Made by a program: the position numbers and the translations under genes. From Chlamydiae bacterium SM23_39 (GTDB taxonomy: Bacteria > Chlamydiota > Chlamydiia > Chlamydiales > SM23-39), in assembly GCA_001303765.1 (NCBI GenBank), contig LJUH01000004.1, forward strand, positions 1 to 42,289: 42,289 nucleotides of DNA, given 5' to 3'. The number at the start of each line of letters is the position of its first letter. The first letter of the stretch is position 1. A model generated the notes under the pieces. That model worked only from the letters and a program-made list of their open reading frames with translations, did no database searches and was not told where the DNA came from. Below, one piece after another: positions 1 to 7,710 of the stretch.

Positions 1-78
1 TGTTTTATTGTATTTATTCATAAAAAAAAATATATGTATTAAAAACATATAATTCAAGATTTTTTTTTAAAAATTCAT

Positions 79-98
79 CCAACGATTAAAATCGTTGG
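79..98 (-). terminator. Possible terminator overlapping the end of the first gene
   Basis: A perfect 8-bp inverted repeat (CCAACGAT / ATCGTTGG, 4-base loop) covers the last codons and stop of the small minus-strand gene. On the minus strand it is followed by a T/A-rich tract, but not a clean run of T, so termination is plausible rather than certain. Confidence 0.4.
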
Positions 99-322
99 CT
101 TTCTCTTTTGCTTTTTCGTAATTTTTCCTCATGTTCCTTTTTGGTGAAACTTACTAAAGGACTAGATAAAATTTTTTGAAGATCTTTTTGTGCAATTAAA
201 TTTTGCGCTTTTTTAGATATTTTTTCTAAAGAAGCATCAGAAAAATTATTTTTAATACTTTCATCACTTAGATCTACAGGATCAAGAAAAGTGCATTTAA
301 AAAAAGGTTTTAAAAAAATCAT
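86..322 (-). CDS. Small hypothetical protein (78 aa)
   Basis: I do not recognise this protein. It is lysine- and serine-rich and mostly hydrophilic, starts with a short hydrophobic stretch (MIFLKPFFKCTF), and ends in a basic tail. No signal peptide, membrane helix or catalytic motif is evident. It diverges from rpmH. Support for a real gene comes from a TATAAT box 7 bases upstream of the ATG (329-334) and a stem-loop at its stop codon. There is no Shine-Dalgarno sequence, so the message may be nearly leaderless. It could be a lineage-specific small protein or a chance reading frame in AT-rich DNA. Confidence 0.45.
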   Translation of the reverse strand: MIFLKPFFKCTFLDPVDLSDESIKNNFSDASLEKISKKAQNLIAQKDLQKILSSPLVSFTKKEHEEKLRKSKRESQRF

Positions 323-328
323 GTTTTA

Positions 329-334
329 ATTATA
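329..334 (-). promoter_or_regulatory. Candidate -10 box for the small gene
   Basis: A perfect TATAAT on the minus strand ends 7 bases before the ATG at 322. The -35 region 17 bases away (TTAGGC) is weak. If used, transcription would start at about the ATG, giving a leaderless message. Confidence 0.3.
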
Positions 335-378
335 CAACATAAAAAATTAAAGCCTAATTAAAAAATTAAAAGAATTCA

Positions 379-395
379 TTATAAGCAGCTTATAA
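379..395. repeat. Operator-like palindrome upstream of rpmH
   Basis: TTATAAGC-A-GCTTATAA is a perfect 8+8 palindrome with one central base. It lies between the divergent small gene and rpmH, about 80 bases upstream of the rpmH -35 box. This size and symmetry fit a dimeric regulator site, but no binding protein can be named. Confidence 0.4.
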
Positions 396-473
396 AATCC
401 ATCCTATAATATAAGCCCCTCTACTAAATAATTAAAAATAACCCCTAAAATTTTTATAAAAAATAATAACTTA

Positions 474-502
474 TTGCAAAGTAATTATTTTTTTCTTATT
501 AT
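474..502 (+). promoter_or_regulatory. Promoter of rpmH-rnpA
   Basis: TTGCAA (474-479), a 17-base spacer and TATTAT (497-502) make a good vegetative-type promoter. The predicted start of transcription lies about 16 bases upstream of the rpmH ATG. Confidence 0.6.
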
Positions 503-524
503 AAATTAAAAAAACTTTTTTAAA

Positions 525-659
525 ATGAAAAGAACATATCAACCAAGCTGTAGAAAAAGAAAAAAAACCCATGGCTTCAGAGTAAGAATGAAGAGCAAAA
601 ATGGTAGAAAGATCTTAAATAGGAAAAGAAGAAAAAACAGAAAAACATTAAGTGTGTAA
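525..659 (+). CDS. rpmH: 50S ribosomal protein L34
   Basis: This encodes 44 residues beginning [19 protein letters not shown], the L34 signature. The protein is a small, very basic part of the large ribosomal subunit. Length and composition match the family. It sits directly before rnpA, the near-universal bacterial order, and its last codons overlap the rnpA start by 8 bases. Transcription probably starts from the TTGCAA-17-TATTAT promoter at 474-502. One cysteine replaces the more common N-terminal sequence (QPSC for QPSN or QPHN); nothing else is unusual. Confidence 0.95.
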   Translation: MKRTYQPSCRKRKKTHGFRVRMKSKNGRKILNRKRRKNRKTLSV

Positions 660-927
660 AAATCTCATAAAAAAGGAAATTAAAGGAGATCTTTTCAATT
701 TAATCTACTTTCCATCTTACAAAACAAAAATGATAATTTCTATTTCTAAAAAACTAGGAAAAGCTATTTTAAGAAATAAAATAAAAAGAAGGATACGAGA
801 ATCTTTTAAAAATCAAAAAATAGATAAATTGAACTTAAAAATAATAGTAAAAAAAGAAGCACGATCAGCAAAATATTTAGATATAAATAATGAATTAAAA
901 AATTTAATTCATCAAATAAAATTTTAA
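652..927 (+). CDS. rnpA: Ribonuclease P protein component
   Basis: RnpA binds the RNase P RNA and helps it remove 5' leaders from tRNA precursors. The family signature is clear at about residues 29-51: [20 protein letters not shown], the conserved RNR-type basic helix. At 91 residues it is shorter than the usual 110-120, and the N-terminal region before the signature is reduced. The start is a GTG inside the end of rpmH. An in-frame TAA lies immediately upstream, so no longer start exists. The rpmH-rnpA overlap implies translational coupling. Confidence 0.88.
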   Translation: MCKNLIKKEIKGDLFNLIYFPSYKTKMIISISKKLGKAILRNKIKRRIRESFKNQKIDKLNLKIIVKKEARSAKYLDINNELKNLIHQIKF

Positions 928-930
928 AAT

Positions 931-1527
931 CTACTTATGCCCTGCTAATTCTTTATCTTTTATCCCACTTATCTGTTCTCTATAACATTTATAACATACA
1001 GGATAATACAACTCTTCAGCTCCTAATTGAATAGAAGGACCTGTCACAGCAGCCTTTCCATTAACATGCTTTAAATTTAAAATTCCTTTTTTATTACAAA
1101 AATAACAGGTAGATTTTATCTCTTCTATAGAATCAGCTAACTCCATAAGTCTTTTAGAACCCTCAAATAATTTACTTTTAAAATCTGTTCTAAGGCCATA
1201 GCAAATAACAGGAATATCAACTTTAAAAGTTATATCTCTTAGTTGATCTATAAGATAGGAACTTAAAAATTGAGATTCATCTACTAAAATACAACTTATG
1301 CCAACAAAACTACTAAATTCCAATTTCGTATCTACCTGAACTAATAGATCTGCCGTCATTTCTAATCCAGCTCTAGATCTAATATTTTCCTTCCCAAAAC
1401 GATGATCTAATTCTGGCTTTATAAGAAAAACCTCTTTTCCCTGCTGTCTATAATTATGAGCAACAGCTAAAAGATTAAGAGTCTTAGCACTACCAACAGT
1501 ACCATGTCTAAAATAAAGTTTAGCCAT
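931..1527 (-). CDS. tdk: Thymidine kinase (type II)
   Basis: Phosphorylates thymidine to dTMP with ATP (salvage). The P-loop GTVGSAKT is at residues 9-16. The catalytic-glutamate motif DESQF is at 83-87 (usually DEAQF). The zinc-binding cysteines of the lasso domain are visible as CYFC at 141-144 and CYKC at 178-181. Length (198 aa) is typical. A good Shine-Dalgarno (AAGGAG) precedes the ATG. It converges with rnpA, leaving 3 bases between them. Classical Chlamydia are known for lacking thymidine kinase, so its presence separates this organism from them. The neighbouring small membrane gene is upstream and separated by a terminator. Confidence 0.93.
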   Translation of the reverse strand: MAKLYFRHGTVGSAKTLNLLAVAHNYRQQGKEVFLIKPELDHRFGKENIRSRAGLEMTADLLVQVDTKLEFSSFVGISCILVDESQFLSSYLIDQLRDITFKVDIPVICYGLRTDFKSKLFEGSKRLMELADSIEEIKSTCYFCNKKGILNLKHVNGKAAVTGPSIQLGAEELYYPVCYKCYREQISGIKDKELAGHK

Positions 1528-1589
1528 AAAAAACTCCTTAAAGATTTTACCTTTTATACTAAACTTTAATATTTTTTTAAAACAAACAA

Positions 1590-1620
1590 AAAAATAAAAG
1601 CCGAAGTTTTTGCTTCGGCT
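1590..1620 (-). terminator. Rho-independent terminator of the holin-like gene
   Basis: An 8-bp perfect stem (AGCCGAAG / CTTCGGCT, 6-base loop) is followed on the minus strand by TTTTATTTTTTT. It lies 10 bases after the stop of the 1630-1908 gene and separates it from tdk. Confidence 0.85.
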
Positions 1621-1629
1621 TAATCTATT

Positions 1630-1908
1630 TTACTTTTTCTTAGCTTCTTTAACACAAACTTTTGCAAAAAGATTATAGAAAAAAGCAATCACTGCTCCTA
1701 TAATCATTCCCAATACAAATCCCCATAAACCTCCAATAATTCCGCCTATAAAAGTTGCACTAAAACCAACATAAAAAGAAGAAAAAAGTTCAACTAAAGA
1801 AACTCCCCATCCTAAAGCAGCTACCCAGCCTAAAAAAATCATAGATAATCCCCAGGTAATACCTAATGAAAGTGCAAAAGATTTAATATTTAAACATATA
1901 CAATTCAT
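1630..1908 (-). CDS. Small holin-like membrane protein
   Basis: The protein has 92 residues, a short cytosolic N-terminus and three hydrophobic segments (about 8-32, 40-60 and 60-80) rich in Gly, Ala and Trp, including GGIIGGLWGFVLGMIIGA. It resembles a widespread family annotated as bacteriophage holin that is often found in non-phage contexts; no phage genes are nearby. A strong Shine-Dalgarno (TAGGAGGAAG) precedes the ATG. It is a single-gene unit closed by a strong terminator. Function is unknown; it could be a small pore or a membrane-stress protein. The family resemblance is from memory and moderately certain. Confidence 0.75.
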   Translation of the reverse strand: MNCICLNIKSFALSLGITWGLSMIFLGWVAALGWGVSLVELFSSFYVGFSATFIGGIIGGLWGFVLGMIIGAVIAFFYNLFAKVCVKEAKKK

Positions 1909-1971
1909 ATCTTCCTCCTAAATTGCATCTACTTTCTCTTTATAATAAAATAATTTAATATGCAATAAAAT

Positions 1972-2043
1972 AGAGATATTATACAAATGCGCATTTGATA
2001 AATTATCTATTCATAAAATAAAAAATGCTTTTATAATATCTCT
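1972..2043. repeat. Inverted-repeat element with internal palindrome
   Basis: A perfect 12-bp inverted repeat (AGAGATATTATA at 1972-1983, TATAATATCTCT at 2032-2043) encloses a second structure. Directly inside the left arm is a perfect 14-base palindrome (CAAATGCGCATTTG, 1984-1997). The whole unit is 72 bases and noncoding, between divergently transcribed genes. It could be a MITE-like remnant, a regulator site or a structured RNA. No target-site duplication is evident. Confidence 0.55.
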
Positions 2044-2067
2044 CTTAATAGCTTAAAATGCCTCTCC

Positions 2068-2096
2068 TTGACTTTTTATTTTTTTTAAAATACTCT
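2068..2096 (+). promoter_or_regulatory. Candidate promoter of pcnB operon
   Basis: TTGACT (2068-2073), a 17-base spacer and TACTCT (2091-2096), 16 bases upstream of the pcnB ATG. The -35 is good and the -10 weak, but the same TACTCT at the same spacing occurs before the M50 protease. Confidence 0.45.
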
Positions 2097-2112
2097 TTGA
2101 ATTAATTGCAAA

Positions 2113-3288
2113 ATGAAACCTATGATCTACCACTTTAAAGATCATTTGATCTCTCCACAAAAATTGGATATAAAATCTATATATGTAATTGCAAAATTAA
2201 AACAACATGGTTATACAGCTTACTTAGTAGGAGGTAGTGTTAGAGATCTTCTTCTTAAACAAATTCCAAAAGATTTCGATGTATCCACTTCAGCTAAACC
2301 TGAAGAGATAAAAAAAATATTTAAAAACTGCTTTTTGATTGGTAAAAGATTCCGTCTTGCTCATATAAAATTTGGTAAAAAAATAATAGAGGTATCTACT
2401 TTTAGAGCTGGTGAAATAACTTCTGCTTTAATAGAAGAAAACAACATTTGGGGAACAGCACAAGAAGACGCATTTCGTAGAGATTTCACAATTAACGCTC
2501 TTTTTTATGATCCAGAAAATCAAACAATAATAGATTATGTTGGAGGAATTGAAGATTCAAAAGAAAAAATATTAAAAACAATAGGAGATCCTAAAATAAG
2601 ATTTACTCAAGATCCTGTAAGAATGATAAGACTTTTGAAATTTAAAGCTAGATTTGATTTTACAATAGAAAAAAAAACTCTTTTAGCTTTAAAAAAATGC
2701 AAAAAAGATATAAAAAAAAGCTCTCAAGCAAGAATATTAGAAGAACTTTTAAGAATGTTAGAATCGGGATCTTCTGAAACATTTTTTAAATTACTTCAAG
2801 AACATGGACTTCTATTTTATCTGCTTCCAAAAATTAATTTATTCCTCAAAGAATCAAAAAAAATATATGAGCTATTAAAACAAGCTGACATTTATACTTG
2901 TAAACATGGCTCATTATCTTTAGATAGATCTATCTTATTAAGTTGTTTAGTTTTTCCAATTTTAGAAAAAAAAATATCTGACAAAGATTTAAATTTATTC
3001 CATATCTCTCAAGAAGCAAAAAAAACAATAAATAATATCTTTTCACCCTTTTTTCATCTTTCAAGAAAGATAAAAATTAATATGATTTCTATACTAACAA
3101 CTCAATTCCGATTTACTACTACATTTAAAAAAAAGATAAAAATCCCAAAAGATCCCTCATTTATTCTTGCTCTTCAATTTTTTAAATTGCGTGCTATGCA
3201 TCAAAAAACATTTTTTAAAAAATATAATATATGGCATGAAAGGTTTATAAGTTCTCATAAAAATAAAAAATTTCTATCAAAAACTTGA
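2113..3288 (+). CDS. pcnB: tRNA nucleotidyltransferase / poly(A) polymerase family
   Basis: A class II nucleotidyltransferase that adds CCA to tRNA or poly(A) to RNA 3' ends. The GG motif and VRD are at residues 40-45 (GGSVRD). The catalytic aspartates are in KDFDVST (about 53-59). Conserved downstream blocks follow: RFRLAH, EVSTFR, RRDFTINAL and PVRMIRLLKFKARF. The RFRLAH form is typical of the PcnB (poly(A) polymerase) branch, and the N-terminal HLISPQKLDIKSIYVI lead-in fits it too. At 391 residues it is near the family norm. It overlaps the lpxB frame by a few bases. Chlamydiae commonly carry pcnB next to lpxB, from memory. Poly(A) versus CCA activity cannot be settled from sequence alone. 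Confidence 0.85.
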   Translation: MKPMIYHFKDHLISPQKLDIKSIYVIAKLKQHGYTAYLVGGSVRDLLLKQIPKDFDVSTSAKPEEIKKIFKNCFLIGKRFRLAHIKFGKKIIEVSTFRAGEITSALIEENNIWGTAQEDAFRRDFTINALFYDPENQTIIDYVGGIEDSKEKILKTIGDPKIRFTQDPVRMIRLLKFKARFDFTIEKKTLLALKKCKKDIKKSSQARILEELLRMLESGSSETFFKLLQEHGLLFYLLPKINLFLKESKKIYELLKQADIYTCKHGSLSLDRSILLSCLVFPILEKKISDKDLNLFHISQEAKKTINNIFSPFFHLSRKIKINMISILTTQFRFTTTFKKKIKIPKDPSFILALQFFKLRAMHQKTFFKKYNIWHERFISSHKNKKFLSKT

Positions 3289-3326
3289 ATAGTAAAATAC
3301 TATTAAGATATCCTTTTATTGAAATT

Positions 3327-4508
3327 ATGAAAAAATATGATCTATTCATCTTTGCTGGAGAGAGAAGCGCTGAAATATTAGCAATAAATTTAATAGAAGA
3401 AATATTAAAAAAAAAGAACCTCTCACTTTGTGGTGTAACGGGCCCAAAGATGAAAAAAATGAAAATAGATACTATCCTCTCTTTAAAAGATTTCGAAGTA
3501 ATGGGTTTTTTTGGAATATTAAAAAAACTACCCTCCTTAATAAAAAATTTTTTTTATTTAAGAAAAACTATTTTAAAATTAAATCCTAAAGTATGCATCT
3601 TTATAGATTATCCTGACTTTAATTTAAGATTAGAAAGATCTCTTAAAAAAAAAGGTTATAAAGGAAAAATTATCCATTATATATGCCCATCAATATGGGC
3701 TTGGAGAAAAAAAAGGATAAAAATTATGGAGCAAAGCATAGATCTACTTCTCTCCATATTTCCCTTTGAAAAAAAATATTTTAAAAATTCTACTATAAAA
3801 ATAGATTATATAGGTAACCCTTTAATAACTAATTTAAAAAAATATGCGTATGAGAAAAATTGGAAATACTCTACAAATGCTTTAATAGGAATATTCCCTG
3901 GGAGTAGAGAAAAAGAGATAAAAAACAATCTACCTATTCAATTAAAAATTATTTCTAAAATTTTTAAGAAATACCCAAATTATTGCTTTGTAATATCTAT
4001 AGCTGATAAAAGTCTAGAGAATATAATATATGCACTATCTGCAAAATATAAACTTATTTTAAAAGAAAGATTAATATTTTATCCCTCCTTAAAAAATTAT
4101 GACCTTATGAAACATCTAAACTTTGCAATAGCCACCTCAGGAACTGTAAATTTAGAATTAGCTCTCCATAAAATACCTACAATAGTGATATACAAAATAA
4201 AACCTCTAGATCTTTTGATAGCAAAAAATATTTTAAAAATAAAACTACCCTATTATTGCATTGTAAATATTTTAGCTAATAAACTTGTCTTTCCAGAACT
4301 ATTTGGATCAAATTTAACAGAAGAATCTCTTTATCATTTAACAAATAAGATGTTAAATGAAAATAGTTTTAAAAAAAATATTATCTTTAATTTAAACAAA
4401 GTAATAAATGCTATCTCTACTCCTAAAAATTCATATCAAAATGTTAATAAAAAAGCTGCATTGCATATATTAAATATATTAAATTTGAAAAATAACATAA
4501 AATGCTAA
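3327..4508 (+). CDS. lpxB: Lipid-A-disaccharide synthase
   Basis: A GT19 glycosyltransferase joining UDP-2,3-diacylglucosamine and lipid X into the lipid A disaccharide at the inner membrane. The N-terminal block is FAGERSAEILA, where the family has AGExSGD; SAE for SGD is a deviation. Other blocks are CPSIWAWRKKR, a run ending in IGNPL, IFPGSREKEI, and ATSGTVNLELAL. I start at the ATG at 3327 (MKKYDLFIFAGE) because this matches the usual LpxB N-terminus. A TTG at 3285, overlapping the pcnB stop, would add 14 residues without known counterpart. From 3327 the protein is 393 aa, normal for the family. It lies in a plus-strand run with pcnB and phospholipid genes. Confidence 0.88.
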   Translation: MKKYDLFIFAGERSAEILAINLIEEILKKKNLSLCGVTGPKMKKMKIDTILSLKDFEVMGFFGILKKLPSLIKNFFYLRKTILKLNPKVCIFIDYPDFNLRLERSLKKKGYKGKIIHYICPSIWAWRKKRIKIMEQSIDLLLSIFPFEKKYFKNSTIKIDYIGNPLITNLKKYAYEKNWKYSTNALIGIFPGSREKEIKNNLPIQLKIISKIFKKYPNYCFVISIADKSLENIIYALSAKYKLILKERLIFYPSLKNYDLMKHLNFAIATSGTVNLELALHKIPTIVIYKIKPLDLLIAKNILKIKLPYYCIVNILANKLVFPELFGSNLTEESLYHLTNKMLNENSFKKNIIFNLNKVINAISTPKNSYQNVNKKAALHILNILNLKNNIKC

Positions 4509-4532
4509 ATAATAGGTTTTTTATAAAAAAAG

Positions 4533-4979
4533 ATGAATATATTCCTAAATAACTTAAATAAAGAAATGATTATAACAAAATCTTTTTCTCCAGATTTTTT
4601 AGAAATAAAAGAAAAAGATTTAACAATGGATTCTTTAGTAAAAATTGATAGCAGAGTTTACATAACAAATGGTTATCTAATAATAGATTTAACTGCTAAA
4701 ACAGAATATAAAATGCACTGTTCAATATGCAATAAACTAACTTCCCAACCATTAGAAGCAAAAATATTACTGAACATACCTACAAAAAAAATAGATAACT
4801 CTATATACTCTTATAAAAATGATTTAAGAAATGCCTTGCTTTTAAACATACCTAATTTTGTAGAATGTGAAAAAAATTGTCCAAACAGAAAACATATAAA
4901 AAAATTTTTAAAAAAGGAAGAAAAAGCATCTTACCCTTTCAAAATTTTAAAAAAAGGAGGAAAAAATGGCAGTACCTAG
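4533..4979 (+). CDS. YceD/DUF177 family protein
   Basis: The protein has 148 residues. YceD (DUF177) proteins are found beside rpmF in most bacteria and plastids and are linked to 23S rRNA maturation or accumulation. Visible features are the cysteine pairs CSIC and CEKNC, which fit the family's metal-binding cysteines, and the acidic/hydrophobic strand pattern (YLIIDLTAKTEYKMHC). It overlaps rpmF by 14 bases, and the rpmF ribosome binding site lies inside its 3' end. The identification rests on position as much as sequence. Confidence 0.78.
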   Translation: MNIFLNNLNKEMIITKSFSPDFLEIKEKDLTMDSLVKIDSRVYITNGYLIIDLTAKTEYKMHCSICNKLTSQPLEAKILLNIPTKKIDNSIYSYKNDLRNALLLNIPNFVECEKNCPNRKHIKKFLKKEEKASYPFKILKKGGKNGST

Positions 4980-5154
4980 AAATCGACATTCCAATTCTAG
5001 GAAAAAAAAGAAACTTTCTCACCAAGCAAAAGAAAAGGTAAATATAATACTATGTCAAAATTGTAATAATGATAATTTACCTCATAAAATATGTCCTCAC
5101 TGCGGTTTTTATAAAAATAAAGTAATAAAATTAAAAAAAGAATCTACAGAATGA
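4966..5154 (+). CDS. rpmF: 50S ribosomal protein L32
   Basis: The protein has 62 residues. The start MAVPRNRHSNSRKKKKLSH is the L32 signature. Zinc-ribbon cysteines follow as CQNC and CPHCG, so this is the zinc-binding form. A strong Shine-Dalgarno (AAAGGAGG) precedes the ATG. It overlaps the YceD-like gene upstream and shares an ATGA overlap with plsX downstream, so all three are probably translated from one message. Confidence 0.95.
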   Translation: MAVPRNRHSNSRKKKKLSHQAKEKVNIILCQNCNNDNLPHKICPHCGFYKNKVIKLKKESTE

Positions 5155-6122
5155 AAATAGCTATTGATTTAATGGGCAATGATAATCCGCCCCATTCTAT
5201 TTTAAAAGCAGCTATAAATTTTTTAAAAAATAACAATTTGTACAAAAATATTAAATTTATATTTATTGGCTCTGAAGGCCCTAAAATAAAACATCCTAAT
5301 ATCTCTTTCATAAAGGCTAAAAGCCTTATAACTATGGAAGAAAATCCTATCTTAGCTGTTAGAAAAAAAAAAGATTGCTCTATTTTTATAGGAATGCAGC
5401 TTTTAAAAGAAAAAAAAGCAGATGCTTTAATATCTGCGGGAAATACTGGAGCTTTAATGTCATGTGCAAAAATGATGCTTAATCTCCTCCCAAATATAAC
5501 CCGCCCTTTTCTTTTAATATCTATGCCTAGTAAATCTAAAATGTTAGCTGTTTTAGACGTTGGGGCCAACATCTCTTTAAAATCTAAATTCCTTATAGAA
5601 TCTGCTATTTTGGGAACAGCTTTTCAAAAAGCCAAGGGAATAAAAAAACCAAAAATTGCTTTATTAAATATTGGAGAAGAAGCAAAAAAAGGAACATTAG
5701 AGATAAGAAAAACATTTGAAGAACTGAAAAAAATGGAAAAACAAATATCTTTTTTTGAATTTTTAGGTAATATAGAAGGGAAAGAGGTCTTTTCTAAAGA
5801 GATAGATGTTTTAATAACAGATGGTTTTACAGGTAATGTTTTTTTAAAAACATCTGAAGGAATAGCTAATCTGATCTTAGATCATATCTCTAGCTTTAAA
5901 GAAAAGCATTCTAAATTACAACCTTTTTTTGATGATTTAAAAAACCATTTACATTATGAAAAATATCCTGGAGCTATTTTAATAGGGGTAGATGCTCTTA
6001 TCATAAAATGCCATGGCTATTCATCCCCCGAAGCCTTTATAAGTGCAATAAAAGGTTCTTTATCAATTTTAAATCAAAAAATTATTTTTAAAATTAAAAA
6101 AATTCTTTCTACAAAAAAATAA
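5151..6122 (+). CDS. plsX: Phosphate acyltransferase PlsX
   Basis: PlsX converts acyl-ACP and phosphate to acyl-phosphate; in many bacteria this feeds PlsY. Family blocks are the start MKIAIDLMGNDNPPHS (usually AMGGDxAP), SAGNTGALM, DVGAN, LLNIGEEAKKGT, and TDGFTGNV. Length (323 aa) is typical. It starts inside the rpmF stop (ATGA). PlsX next to rpmF is one of the most conserved bacterial neighbourhoods. No plsY is visible here; the later PlsB-type enzyme may instead use acyl-ACP with glycerol-3-phosphate. Confidence 0.95.
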   Translation: MKIAIDLMGNDNPPHSILKAAINFLKNNNLYKNIKFIFIGSEGPKIKHPNISFIKAKSLITMEENPILAVRKKKDCSIFIGMQLLKEKKADALISAGNTGALMSCAKMMLNLLPNITRPFLLISMPSKSKMLAVLDVGANISLKSKFLIESAILGTAFQKAKGIKKPKIALLNIGEEAKKGTLEIRKTFEELKKMEKQISFFEFLGNIEGKEVFSKEIDVLITDGFTGNVFLKTSEGIANLILDHISSFKEKHSKLQPFFDDLKNHLHYEKYPGAILIGVDALIIKCHGYSSPEAFISAIKGSLSILNQKIIFKIKKILSTKK

Positions 6123-6176
6123 ATTTTCCTGGAAAAAGATATTTTTATATTTTATAATTTAAAAAAAATACTTTTT

Positions 6177-7709
6177 ATGAAAGAAATTATCTTAAATATT
6201 GAAAATAAAGAACGTAGGTATGCTTTACTAAAATTTGGGAAACTAGAAGAACTAATAATAGAAAGAAAAAATTCTAGACAAATAACAGGTAATATTTATA
6301 GAGGAAAGGTAATAAATATTCTCCATAATATACAATCTGCTTTTATCGATATCAATGAAGGAGAAAATGGCTTTATTCATATAAGTGATATTTTAGAAAA
6401 TACAAAAAAATTTGAAGAGATGTTTGATATGGATTTTGACATACAATACGATTCCTCTTCTTATAAAAACAAAAAAATGGATAAAGACATAAATCAACTA
6501 TTAAAAAAAGATCAACCAGTTTTAGTTCAAGTTGTAAAAGAACCTATAGGAACTAAAGGAGCTAGATTAACTTCAAATATCTCAATACCTGGGAGATATT
6601 TAGTGCTTCTTCCAAACATGCCTCACAAAGGAGTTTCTAGAAAGATAGAGGATAAGGAACTAAGAGATAAATTAAAAAAAATAATAAATTCCTTTAAAAT
6701 ACCAAAAAAAATGGGTTTTATTTGTAGAACAGCTAGTGCAAATACTACAGAAAAAATGTTGAAAACAGAAGCTCATGATTTATTAAAAAAATGGAATGAT
6801 ATCGTCAAAAAATTTGAAAAATCTAAATCTCCTACCTGTCTTTTTGAAGAATCAGATCTTATAAAAAGATCTGTTTTAACTGCTATAGATAAAAAATTAG
6901 ATAGAATATTAATTGATAACTATCAAACTTATAAATATGCTAAAAAAATTTATTCTTCCTATTCCAATGAACATCCTTTAAAAATAGAATTTTATAAATA
7001 TCCAATTCCAATATTTGAAAAATACAAAATAGAAGAAGAAATAGAAAAAGCTTTACACAGAAAAATTTGGTTAAAATGTGGAGGATACCTCTTTTTTGAT
7101 CAAACAGAAGCAATGCATACTGTAGATGTAAATTCAGGAAAAAGCTTGCAAAATGAAACCCCCTCTAATTTAGAAGAAGCTTTAGTAAGAATAAATCTAG
7201 AAGCAGCAGAGGAGATAGCTAGACAGTTTAGAATAAGAAATATTGGAGGGCTTATAATTTGTGATTTTATAGATATGCGTTATAAAAAAAATCAAAGAAG
7301 AATATTAGAAAAATTAAAGGAATGTACTAAAGAAGACTCAGCTAAATGCACTATTCTTAGAATGAGCGAACTTGGTCTTGTTGAAATGACTCGTCAAAGA
7401 AAAAGAGAATCTATTTTACAAATAATATTTACCAATTGTCCTTATTGCATGGGCACTGGCATGATAAAATCCAAAGAAAGCCTTGTGATAGAAATAGAAA
7501 GAATATTAAAAAAAATACTGCTCTTCCATAAACAAAGAGATATTCAATTATTTTTACATCCAGAAATGTTAAATTATTTAAATCAAAAATATTTTATAAA
7601 AACAGCAAAAAAATATCATGGAAAAATTGAATTTCAAGGTAATGATAATCTTCACTTAAATAAGTATATATTTATCTCAAAAAAAACTAACAACCCTATA
7701 GAAATCTAA
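6177..7709 (+). CDS. rng: Ribonuclease G / RNase E family
   Basis: An endoribonuclease for rRNA maturation and mRNA decay. An S1 domain sits near residues 37-110 (GNIYRGKVINILHNIQSAFI), with a lysine-rich insert. The 5'-sensor/RNase-H part includes GFICRTAS. Catalytic metal-binding aspartates are D317 in HTVDVNSGK and D363 in ICDFIDM. The zinc-link is TNCPYCMGTG. At 510 aa it is the short RNase G form, lacking the long C-terminal scaffold of RNase E. It begins 54 bases after plsX and is followed after 1 base by plsB. It corresponds to the chlamydial gene long called cafE, from memory. Confidence 0.93.
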   Translation: MKEIILNIENKERRYALLKFGKLEELIIERKNSRQITGNIYRGKVINILHNIQSAFIDINEGENGFIHISDILENTKKFEEMFDMDFDIQYDSSSYKNKKMDKDINQLLKKDQPVLVQVVKEPIGTKGARLTSNISIPGRYLVLLPNMPHKGVSRKIEDKELRDKLKKIINSFKIPKKMGFICRTASANTTEKMLKTEAHDLLKKWNDIVKKFEKSKSPTCLFEESDLIKRSVLTAIDKKLDRILIDNYQTYKYAKKIYSSYSNEHPLKIEFYKYPIPIFEKYKIEEEIEKALHRKIWLKCGGYLFFDQTEAMHTVDVNSGKSLQNETPSNLEEALVRINLEAAEEIARQFRIRNIGGLIICDFIDMRYKKNQRRILEKLKECTKEDSAKCTILRMSELGLVEMTRQRKRESILQIIFTNCPYCMGTGMIKSKESLVIEIERILKKILLFHKQRDIQLFLHPEMLNYLNQKYFIKTAKKYHGKIEFQGNDNLHLNKYIFISKKTNNPIEI

Positions 7710-7710
7710 A

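Noticed and set aside
3285-3326. TTG start for lpxB adding 14 residues
   Set aside because: The usual LpxB N-terminus begins at the ATG at 3327; the extra residues match nothing. The TTG overlapping the pcnB stop remains a possible alternative.
5144-5572. Minus-strand frame of 142 codons
   Set aside because: It lies entirely opposite plsX, whose conserved blocks are on the plus strand.
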